Shown here: positions 1 to 7,288 of the stretch, piece after piece | How the letters are laid out: each line of letters starts with the position of its first letter | Numbering within the stretch: the first letter of the stretch is position 1 | NCBI GenBank assembly: GCA_022592445.1 | Contig: JABYQR010000686.1 | Span: 1 to 12,020 of the forward strand | Origin: Cytidiella melzeri | Taxonomy: Eukaryota > Basidiomycota > Agaricomycetes > Polyporales > Irpicaceae | Length of the DNA: 12,020 nt | Direction: 5' to 3' | Made by a program: the position numbers and the translations under genes | The notes under the pieces: model-generated | What the model saw: the letters and a program-made list of their open reading frames with translations, nothing else | What the model was told of the DNA's origin: nothing | Databases searched by the model: none

Positions 1-1046
1 GTTGATTTTCTCCACATCACGATGAAACAGCGGAGAGACAGTGCCCATAACACAGTCACGGAGCTGCGAATAAAGCATAACACATTGACCCATGACCAGC
101 AGACGTGCACCACTGAACAGCTGATTTCGTCCTGTCTTCCGCGCGTGATTGGTGTCCTGTAGCGTGACAAATGGATGCCGCTCATCCTGGAAATATATGC
201 GCAGATGCAAATGACAAGTCTCGAGAGGATTTGGAATGACATAATCAACAAAGCGAAGAGCCGAGCTTTCAATCTTCCTCTGTAAGAATTGCTCAATGTT
301 GGCACCATCTGCGGACATTGAGATAGGGTAGATGTCCAATGCATGCAGCAGGCGCAATAGCTGAGTATGGAGGATGAAGAGAGCGTCTGCATTTTCCTTT
401 CCACCGCGGGCAACTGCGGCAACAATGAGGGGAGGAACTTTGTGCAGCGGTATTCCAATAACGTATAGTCATAGCTGACAGATTTTGTGAGTAGGTATGA
501 CTTGAACAAGAGCGGAAGGAAAGACCTTGTCAGCTTTGCTTATGCAAGTGTCTGCAAATACACGCTCGAGCTCTGTCTCAGACTCGACCTGGGTGGCACC
601 TGTCGCACCTCCGAGAATTAAGCAGGTGCCGTCCTTGGACTCCTGATAGATTGAGAGAGCCAGTTCAAGGGCTGTATCATCCCATGACAAAGAAACAGGT
701 CCGTGATAATGTAGCTTGTTGATGATAGCCTTAGCGGCAGCAACATTGGCCTGAGAAATGCCAGGCTTAAACCGAGGAGCCTTTGCTCGCAACTGTCTGT
801 GGCCCATGATCTTCATCAGCATACTCGTCTCATAGGTAACCGTGGCACTGCAACTTACCGCAGACTGCGAGTTGTAGGGCCACCAAGTTGCTGCCGGAAC
901 GTCTCGTATGCACGCGGTGCCAGAGACACGAAGCAATTTGCAAAGTCAGTGAAAACCCGTCCATAGGTCATGCCTTTGAGACTTTTTCCCTTCTGCAGCC
1001 GCTCTGTCTTTGCAACTAGAGCACGTACTACCCCTAACATTATCAT
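1..1046 (-). pseudogene. C-terminal half of a transposase-like gene, three exons, interrupted
   Basis: I see three exons on the minus strand. Exon 1 is about 1040-859 and begins MLGVVRALVAKTER. Intron 1 is 858-797 (GTAAGT...CACAG, branch CTGAT) and restores SLRQLRAKAP across the junction. Exon 2 is 796-526. Intron 2 is 525-475 (51 nt). Exon 3 runs from 474 off the left edge with about 158 codons. Core motifs in order are SLSWDDTAL (about 678-689), ISMSADGAN (about 304-318) and an HxxKTxRNxLxxGAR block (about 124-160). This layout is that of hypothetical Agaricomycete transposon proteins I remember, and it resembles the RNase H-like core of P-element/THAP9 transposases (inference). Exon 3 reads CTA TGA CTA TAC at 474-463; relatives have Leu-Arg-Leu here, so TGA (469-471) probably replaced CGA. 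No 5' part precedes 1046: the sequence upstream is a repeat arm. The missing N-terminal half is at 4039-4900 on the other strand. Confidence 0.72.
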
Positions 1047-1075
1047 CTCGTAAAAAAATCAAAACGTTATCGCAC
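1041..1075 (+). repeat. Terminal repeat arm, left copy
   Basis: This 35-nt stretch aligns with 4894-4927 at 28 of 34 aligned positions, with one gap, both read on the plus strand. The best core is CAAAACGTTATCGC (1060-1073) against CAAAACATTATCGC. It abuts the 5' end of the transposase C-terminal half. Since the two gene halves lie on opposite strands, the repeats are inverted with respect to the gene, as expected for the ends of one inserted element. The outer bases (TATCATC) overlap codons of the host gene, so the exact boundary and any target duplication are unclear. Confidence 0.55.
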
Positions 1076-1255
1076 AATACCTACCACTGTAAACCCGAGC
1101 ATTACAATATAACATTGAGCAAACTTTATCTCACACAATCTCTGTACCTGGAAAGTTATAAACACCCGGCACCCGCGATAATGGTCCGCGGGCCACTTTA
1201 TCTTGCATGGTAATACATTTTAATGTCTCCGCTCACAGTTTACATTGCAAGATAA
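1066..1255. repeat. Subterminal TTATC repeats, left block
   Basis: A short motif recurs in both orientations: GTTATCGCAC (1066-1075), CTTTATCTCAC (1124-1134), CTTTATCTTGC (1196-1206), and inverted GCGATAA (1175-1181) and GCAAGATAA (1247-1255). The same motif family recurs beside the right arm. Clustered, bidirectional short repeats next to terminal repeats are typical transposase-binding subterminal arrays of several cut-and-paste superfamilies. That role is inferred. Confidence 0.45.
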
Positions 1256-1485
1256 TCTCGCCGCCGGTAGTTTATATTGTCATACACATCAATGCAATGC
1301 TTTCAAGGCAGTAGTTCTCGCATTAGGGTGCATAGCAACAATGGCAATGGATTGAACAGCGCAATGGCGAGAACATCAGCTAATTAATAATACAGCGCGA
1401 GCATGGTGAAAGAAATAGTCAGGAATGCGAGAGCATTGCAGGCAGAGGTGTTACAGCACGGGGGTAAACTGGGGGAATATCTCAC

Positions 1486-1539
1486 GTTATTAACTCAAAT
1501 AACCCAGTTATATACGTTTAATACCTGGTTATTAACTCA
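1486..1539. repeat. 12-bp direct repeat with internal inverted repeat
   Basis: GTTATTAACTCA occurs at 1486-1497 and again at 1528-1539. Between and across them, AATAACCCAG and CTGGTTATT form an imperfect inverted repeat (one unpaired base). No flanking gene explains it. It could be part of the transposon end or a footprint; the role is unknown. Confidence 0.5.
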
Positions 1540-2290
1540 GAGCAGTAAATTCAAATTTATATGGGTTTATCCTCTCTTAATCCTCTTTTAATAAAGCAAA
1601 ACGCGGTTCGAACACGTGAGCCCCACCGCGACATAAACGCGCCACGATAAAAAATGTGTTCTGATTGGCTGCATCACAGCCCACATGACACAGTGACAAG
1701 CGCTATGACGTAGGTAAAGAGCTGTAACCACGGATTTTTAGTTTACAGCACGCCACCTGCGTCACAGCAGCAGCCGCTCTATCCGAATAAGGAGACCAGC
1801 GCTGATGCGTAATATGTTGGCCGCGCACCTCAGACAACCACCATCCTCTTGCAAGTGAATTAATTCGCTGCGTTGAGTCTGTACGACGACGGAAACGACA
1901 TTACGGCCGCTGTTCTCATAACTACAGCTACAGCATGTGCAACAACGAACACCCTCACGTCGGCCTGCGACCACTTTGGTCCACCATGTCTCACCACACT
2001 CAGGATTCACCGCCCCTGCCTCGTCGTACCTCAATCGCAATCTGAGGCCACTAGCGTTGTTGTCAAGAGATCGTACCGGGCTGCGATGGCGCATTTTTTT
2101 GTCAGGTGACAGGAGAGAAAATATGGCGGTCAGTCTTCTTATGCTCACGGCGACTACACTGTACTAAGCAACACTCTCACCTTTGTCACATTCTTATATC
2201 CGTCTGCCATGGGCTCCCTTGCTTGCTACACCATGCTCGAGCTTGGGCCTGTTATCCTAGCGCTAATGCTCTTATCTTGTATAATATATG

Positions 2291-2345
2291 GTACAAGTTC
2301 AACGCTCTTTGCACACACAGTACTAACTGAAATATTACAATACAG
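2291..2345 (+). other. Candidate intron with perfect TACTAAC branch site
   Basis: TACTAAC lies at 2321-2327, followed 18 nt later by an AATACAG acceptor ending at 2345. The large protease frame is open from there and has no in-frame ATG before about 2816, so its start must be in an upstream exon. GT at 2291 is a possible donor: it would join frame-compatibly to an ATG at 2209 in excellent context (GCCATGG), giving a short hydrophobic leader. The acceptor is convincing; the donor and start are guesses. Confidence 0.4.
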
Positions 2346-4038
2346 TGCTTATTAATATACACTACTTGTCTTCTCGCGAGCTGCACACCAAGACTTGCAC
2401 ATTGCGTCTTCACCTTGTAGGCGGCGGTCCGAAAGACGACGGACCAAAAAACAACGGACAAATTCCTGAGATCTTGCTTGTCGAGGATTCTGCCAAAGAG
2501 GTATCGAAGGACGAAGTTACCTTCCTGTCTTCAGATTGGATACGCTGTGGTAAGCACTGGTCAGACACAATACCACCGCATGTCGTAAGAGCGCGCAATG
2601 CTGCTCAACAGATTCCGTCGGGGGTCAACAATGCCGTCCTACCGCAACCTGATGACACCATCTCCGCTGTACTCCAACGACATCTATACCTCTGTGGCGA
2701 ATCACTTAATCCCACTGCGACTTACAGCAACAACATCCCCACTGTCCTGATACATGATGCAGCTACCCAGATTGAGACCGCTGTAGATCTACTATGGGCA
2801 TCCGCGACTTCTGCCATGGCCCTCAAGAGGACGTTTGATGACGCGTGGTTGAGTGGCGCACAGTCAATCCAGCTGTCGTTAGATCCGGCACAGCGGTATC
2901 CTCTGTGGGTGGAACACCTCCTCGCCGACATGTTCACCTCTCGCGCGCGCCAACAGAATTTGCATGTATGTTCAAAGTGGCTCTTGGACAGGGCTACGGA
3001 GTGCCGGGCCAGTGCAGCGCTGGCTATAGAATGCCAGGAGAGTTGGGAAGTTCTGCCTTGGATGGGCCTGGTACCTGGTTCCAGCCCCGCAGTTCGCTTG
3101 AGCATGACAGACTTGTCGATTTTTTTGTCCACAAAGTGGCTCAGTGACAAGATGATCAATGCGGGACTTGATTACATTCTACGAGACATGCAAAAGAGGA
3201 GCAGTTTCATGCTGGTTAACTCTCTCTTCATCAACAGCCTTCATGGGATGCACCACCGAGACGCATATCGGTCCTCCCAAAACAGTCAACTGGATCACGC
3301 TATCCGCAATCAGGAGGTTGACCATGTCCATATCCCTACTCATGTCAACAACTCGCATTGGACACTTCTCAGCCTTGATCTTGCTGAGTTGACGTACTCA
3401 TACAGCGACTCACTCCGGTCGAATGCACAAGTGCCGGCAAACATCTTGACCCTTGTACATTGGTGGCTTGGCCAGCTAAGGCCCGACTTCGATGAGCTCA
3501 AGTTAACAAAAGCTGCCGCGCAATACATTATGCCTCGCCAGGACGACGGGTTCTCCTGTGGAGTTGTGGTCCTAAGTACCTTAGCCCACTATCTTTTGGA
3601 CTACGAGCCATGGACGCCCAAGACCGAAGGCCTACACCGCATGCAGTGGTTCCTCCGTTTGTCGCAGGGACTGCAGGATATCAGTGAGGTAAGTTCCGCT
3701 GCCAAGTCCTGAGCCTCAGATGTTCTGCGCTGACTCAATTTTAGAACTACGATGATAGTGAAAGCCGTAGCGTATGTGTCCCAAACATCCCCCCTGTCCT
3801 CAATACTCTACTGCATCCTGAGCTGCAACTTGACAACGTTGAATACATTTTTGATGTCGGAGATGAGCTCTTGACTACAAAGAGTGGCAATCAGGAGCCA
3901 AGCTTGATAACTCGCAAACGAGTGTTGTCCAGTAGTCAAGCTCACACTCTGACCAAGAAGTTGAAGAAGTCCAAACCAGTGAACACCAGGCACGTCGTTG
4001 AGGATCCTAGAGCAAGTCAAACCACTGTTACGTTTTGA
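2346..4038 (+). pseudogene. Ulp1-like cysteine protease (peptidase C48), transposon-borne
   Basis: Exon 2346-3688 encodes about 448 residues. Intron 3689-3744 (GTAAGT...TTTTAG, branch CTGAC) leads into exon 3745-4035, which ends at TGA 4036-4038. Numbering from 2345, the catalytic set of SUMO/deSUMOylating C48 enzymes is complete: His338 in NNSHWTLLSLDL, Asp355 in YSYSDSL, Gln399 in PRQDDG and Cys405 in FSCGV (codon 3557-3559). The WLSDKMINAGLDYI start of the fold is at about 265-278. Upstream, PLWVEHLLADM matches a segment I remember from Agaricomycete transposon proteases. The tail has basic KKLKKSK, a likely nuclear signal. After the intron the frame runs unchanged into the zinc-finger/transposase segment, with only the TGA between. 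This suggests the two were one protein and that the TGA is a mutation. The start codon is not located. Such proteases accompany DNA transposons; cleavage of SUMO or of the fusion itself is inference. Confidence 0.75.
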
Positions 4039-4900
4039 CCCGCTGGATTTGCCTATCGGAAATTCAAGGCGCAGATCCACAAGATTGATGTGCATGCCCA
4101 GTTTGACTCTGTGAACACTCTCTACGTTTGTTGCTCGTCTTGCATGGATTGGAAACGCATGCGCAAACAACACGACATCAAGAACTTCCAGCTTCATCGA
4201 GCGACCAACAAATGCAAGCGTAATCAGAAGACTGGCTCAACTGTAACACTTCACAGCTACTTCTCTCGCAAAGACCTCCACTCATCTGCCTCTACAATCC
4301 CTCTCACGTCTTTCCAAGTCCCATGTCCAGGGCTCTGCAAAGAGCTGAATTCGGACATTGCGAAGTATCTCTGTTGCACCGGGGTTCCAGGTGGAGGTGC
4401 GCCTTCGTTGTCCAAGATTGCGGCAACTTTTTACGGAGAGAAGAACGCTCGGTGGTCTACGTTATCACTCACACAGAAGAAAGCAGTTCAGCAGCAAGAG
4501 TATTCCCTCTACAGATGGCGCAATCTACGACATATTGGCACTGTTTTCTCCTCCGAGTGCTTGCTGAACACAACCGTGTCTACGCTGTCAGACGAGCCTC
4601 CACCTTGTTCAGCATGTCAGGAGCTATTGCGCCTACGTGGATTTCAGGTCCAGCTTCAACGTCCCATGCCAGCTGAGAAGAATCTCAAATTTGTTCCAAA
4701 AATGTACCGTGACGAAGACGTTGGTGCATTGTACTTGCAATACCATGGTCTGCGGGCATTGTCAGGAAAGGTGCGTGCCCAGTTGCTTCGGAAATATTTG
4801 CAATGCTAAACTTAATGAGTCGCAGGACAATGGCAAATCACCGTGGCTAAAGTTTGCATGTGGTGTTGTCAATGGTGTCTACGCATCCAGCAATATCATC
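4039..4900 (+). pseudogene. N-terminal half of transposase: zinc finger plus conserved Agaricomycete region
   Basis: The segment begins FAYRKFKAQIHKID directly after the TGA. A Cys-rich cluster with paired Cys at 4129 and 4132, Cys 4141, His 4195 and Cys 4213 looks like a BED-type DNA-binding finger. Further on come PCPGLC, GGGAPSLSKIA, YRWRN, CSACQELLRLRGFQ and KFVPKMYRDEDVG, a succession I remember from Agaricomycete transposon proteins. Intron 4771-4825 (GTGCGT...CGCAG, 55 nt) joins LSGK to DNGKSPWLKFACG. Coding homology stops at SSNII (4900), exactly where the C-terminal half at 1040 resumes with MLGVV. No in-frame ATG occurs before 4144, which lies inside the finger, so a separate gene start here is unlikely. 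A 42-nt in-frame intron (about 4027-4068) could in principle remove the stop, but its splice signals are weak and it would delete conserved residues. Confidence 0.68.
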
Positions 4901-4927
4901 AGGTAAATAAACAAAACATTATCGCGC
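4894..4927 (+). repeat. Terminal repeat arm, right copy
   Basis: This is the partner of 1041-1075. It starts at the point where transposase coding ends and points away from the gene, as the left copy does. The CAG|GTAAAT at 4900-4907 also resembles a splice donor, but joining it to the only nearby acceptor-like TTAG on the minus strand beside 1036 would shift the frame. An inserted element fits better than an intron. Confidence 0.55.
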
Positions 4928-4957
4928 TTTATATTGCGTGGCGGGGGTTTATCGCGC
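4917..4957 (+). repeat. Subterminal TTATC repeats, right block
   Basis: Three tandem variants follow the arm: CATTATCGCGC (4917-4927), CTTTATATTGCG (4927-4938) and GTTTATCGCGC (4947-4957). They match the motif family beside the left arm. Confidence 0.45.
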
Positions 4958-5006
4958 GCGCTTGACATTATAATGATGTCCGCATAAGGCAGGTCCTTTA
5001 GATTGC

Positions 5007-5079
5007 ATTGTAAAGGCCAAGTGGCATGTGGTAAACGATTTTAAAGTAATGTAAAGGCCCAGCACTCGATGTAAAGCAG
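5007..5079 (+). repeat. Three TGTAAAG direct repeats
   Basis: TTGTAAAGGCC (near 5009), ATGTAAAGGCCC (5049-5060) and GATGTAAAGCAG (near 5069) are spaced about 41 and 20 nt apart. They lie inside the presumed end region of the inserted element and could be a second class of subterminal binding site. The function is inferred. Confidence 0.4.
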
Positions 5080-5290
5080 TAGTGGCAGTAATATATTACA
5101 TTGTTAACCATTATTACAGCTGTCACATCATGTCACACCGCGTCTGGGACTGGATGCAAGGTGCTGGCGACCACGTCGTCCTCCAATTCCGAGAACGTCC
5201 ACCACCATGTCCTTTACACACGACCACTATCGTCAACGCCCTCTTTTGTGACATGACGGGAACAATGCAAAGATAATTACTTGAACATTT
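5080..5290. promoter_or_regulatory. Upstream region of PPP4R2-like gene
   Basis: No gene is seen here. It should hold the promoter and 5' leader of the PPP4R2-like gene and, to its left, the junction with the transposon debris. I see no clear TATA element; the interval before the ATG at 5291 is AT-rich (AAAGATAATTACTTG). Confidence 0.4.
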
Positions 5291-6273
5291 ATGTCTGAAA
5301 ATAAGTCCTTCCAATGGCTCCCAGGTATGCGACGTGTGCGCTTTGCAATTGAGACAAATTAATCATCCTTCGAGCTAGCAGAACACGATGAAGTGTTGGA
5401 GCACTGGCAAATCGCGTCCACAGATGAAGTAACGTGAATACTTGTGCTGGCACACGGGTTTCCAAAGTGCTTATAGCCCTTGCAGAACGGCGTGGATGCA
5501 ACTTCGAGACATTATCAAGCATAAGCTTGATAAGGTGCGCGATTCATTTTGCATGTACTCGACATCAGCTAGCTGAACGCATAGTAAAGAATATCTCCCT
5601 ATATCTATTGCAGTCAAACGATGCGCTGCCAACTCCTCAGTTGGTGTCACCTTCTCGCCAAATACCATCCGGAGGACTGAAATTGCCGCCATTTCCATTG
5701 CGCCCTCGCAACCCGAACAATCCCAATGAAGCACCCAAGGCAATTTTGACGCAGGATGAGGCCGTATGTATGAAGGAAGCAATATATGCTCAATTGGACG
5801 AGCTGGACGGGTGCGCGTTCATCTAAACTTCACTACGTAGTACTCATCAGAGGCGCTGGCAGTGCTCCCTTTACAATTCAACGTCTATGCGAGCTATGTC
5901 TACATCCTCAAAAAGAATACAAGTTCCTTGGAAAATATTTCAGAGCTATCAAAAGGACTACCTTGGTCATGTCTACGTGGGACACATTCCCCGTCTTGAA
6001 CAATAAAGACAGCGCAAGACCTACAGCCATGGCACTTTCAATTGTCCTGCTGCTATCATCGTCGGCTCCAGCAACTCCCATGTTCTCACCTATCCCTTCT
6101 TACATGATGATGCTCGACGGTCTCAATCCTGCAGTTCCCCACCATCACCGCTATCCATTCCAGCAGCTGAAACTGGCAACATCGCCTCCATTATCCCACC
6201 TGCAGGATCTGCGAGCCTTGATCATTCTAAGCATCGAGTTTCCATTGCTGATATTACGCATAATCCCTCTTGA
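5291..6273 (+). CDS. PPP4R2: PPP4R2/Psy4-like regulatory subunit of protein phosphatase 4, apparent frameshift
   Basis: PPP4R2 docks the PP4 catalytic subunit to substrates such as phospho-histone H2A in DNA-damage recovery. Exons whose phases all agree are: 5291-5324 (ATG, MSENKSFQWLP); 5382-5433 (or from 5379; VLEHWQIASTDEVT); 5486-5534 (WMQLRDIIKHKLDK, matching the human W..FK.Y..FKLEK block); 5614-5810 (ending MKEAIYAQLDELDG); and from 5851 (SAPFTIQRLCELCLHP, the family signature, then YFRAIKRTTLVMSTW). Introns are 5325-5381, 5434-5485, 5535-5613 and 5811-5850. After PMFSPIP (about 6097) the family-like continuation FLHDDARRSQS is one base out of frame, ending at TGA 6271-6273. In the unshifted frame the ORF ends at 6301. 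A splice of 5980-6031 could also change frame but would remove the STWD segment. It is therefore either frameshifted or miscalled. Confidence 0.72.
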
Positions 6274-7047
6274 TCTGTTCCAACATGGCGTTCATTCGTA
6301 ATCGCATGTCAGGCTGTCCTCTTCCGCAACCTCTCGCCCGAGCATCATCAAGATGTCCCCCTTGTCCACACCCTCTTCCGTTGAAGTCTCTCGTACTAGG
6401 ACCACGGTGTCTGCGTGATGAAGCTGACATGAAAGTGTGCAGTGAAGACCGAGAGTAGGCCTGATTCTGCAGTTCGCGAAGCGATGGTTTTTCTTGCTGG
6501 TCATCTCCTTTGGCTTGCCTCGACCAACCGCTCTGAGTTGTTGTTGATCTCCCACCACCTTGAGAGCAAAGGTTTCCTCTGTTTGCCAGACGGCCACAGG
6601 AAGACGGTCGTGACTGCACGGGTATGTCCTTCTCATCTGCATCCTCGTTGCCACTTCCACAGTCTTCATCTTCTTCATTTCCCGTTTCGTTTCCACTCTC
6701 CTCCCGCACAGAAGCATTGCCAGCATCTTCCTGGTCCGAGTCTGAGCCGTCTGTACTGTCGTCGTCTTTGTTCTCATATCCGTGACCTTCATCTCCGTCC
6801 TCTTCTGAGGCTGGTGAAAACGACTTGGTCGTGAGAAGACCCTCTTTCCGTTTCCGAGCCTTCCACTTGCTTTTAATTTTCTGGTTCTTGACCCAGGATT
6901 GCTTGAGCTTTTTGGCTGTGTTGCATTGGTATGTCAGACGACATGAACAAGATACTGTGCAAAGATTGCCATACCTCGATTGAGAGGCAGGTGCTGGAAC
7001 ATCGGTGGTCTCCTTCTCTTTTGTCCTGCTGCTGCTGTGCCTGCCAT
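6254..7047 (-). CDS. FYV7: FYV7-like rRNA-processing protein
   Basis: Fyv7/TAP26-family proteins are small basic nucleolar factors for small-subunit rRNA processing. Exon 1 is 7047-6975 (ATG, MAGTAAAGQKRRR, ending HLPLNR). The intron is 6974-6916 (GTATGG...ACACAG, branch CTGAC, 59 nt). Exon 2 is 6915-6254, ending in TAA. Total is 244 residues with phases matching. The N-terminal KKLKQSWVKNQKIKSKWKARK corresponds to the basic helix TRLRKEYLKALK of yeast Fyv7. The C-terminal GQPDMRLRMNAMLEQIKRD corresponds to yeast GQPLMGPKIEDLLDKIKTD. Between them lies a long acidic Asp/Glu/Ser region. Reading straight through the intron is open but uses a non-ATG start and breaks the conserved N-terminus, so I prefer the spliced form. 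No disabling mutation is seen. It is longer than yeast Fyv7 (151 aa) because of the acidic insert. It is convergent with PPP4R2 and divergent from eIF1. Confidence 0.78.
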
Positions 7048-7288
7048 ATAGTCCTTTATGCCGTTGAGTGTGAGTCAAGGTGTGGTATCTTATGAAAACT
7101 GAATTAGAGATCTACAGCTGCTTACATAACCCAGGCCAGTCTGCATATATATGCGCGTTCCCACTCTGTTGGTTTCCGTCATCATCTCTTGTTCATCTTC
7201 CTCTCTCTTTCATCTCTCTCTCACAGAACAACCCCCACTCAGCCTCTCAGTTCCAACTTTTTCTGCCCTTGTACTCTACGCTCGTTGC
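7048..7288. promoter_or_regulatory. Shared divergent promoter of FYV7 and eIF1
   Basis: 241 bp separate the two start codons. It holds a perfect 12-bp palindrome GCATATATATGC (7143-7154), a TATA element usable in either direction. Then comes a long pyrimidine tract (about 7180-7235, CTCTCTCTTTC repeats) on the eIF1 side. Pyrimidine-rich leaders are common upstream of fungal translation-factor genes. The tract ends CTCACAG, which could also be a 5'-UTR intron acceptor. Confidence 0.5.

Larger units (their letters stand above)
1260..2345. other. No recognisable gene; AT-rich then GC-richer unassigned DNA
   Basis: Open frames on both strands (for example 1762-2148 minus and 1873-2167 plus) show no domain I recognise. 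There is a 12-bp direct repeat (1486-1497 and 1528-1539) and an inverted CCAAT-type box, GATTGGCT, at about 1663-1670. The 5' exon or exons of the Ulp1 gene should lie in the right-hand part. If the inversion model is right, one breakpoint also lies in this interval. An ATG with ideal context (CCACCATG, 1986) opens only 19 codons before TGA. Confidence 0.5.

Noticed and set aside
1010..1591. Small plus-strand frames at 1010-1213 and 1403-1591
   Set aside because: They lie over repeat-arm and AT-rich DNA, lack domains and are short enough to be chance.
1600..1625. GGTTCGAAC resembling a tRNA T-loop/B box
   Set aside because: No acceptor, D or anticodon arms can be folded around it, and no A box lies at the right distance.
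1762..2148. 128-codon minus-strand open frame
   Set aside because: No recognisable domain, competing open frames on the other strand, and no splice or start support.
4900..4920. CAG|GTAAAT at 4900-4907 as a real splice donor of the transposase gene
   Set aside because: The matching acceptor region lies on the opposite strand, and joining the halves there would shift the frame; an inserted element explains both sites.
6292..6834. Open frames on both strands inside the FYV7 gene
   Set aside because: They are shadows of the low-complexity acidic/Ser-rich FYV7 exon 2 in other frames.
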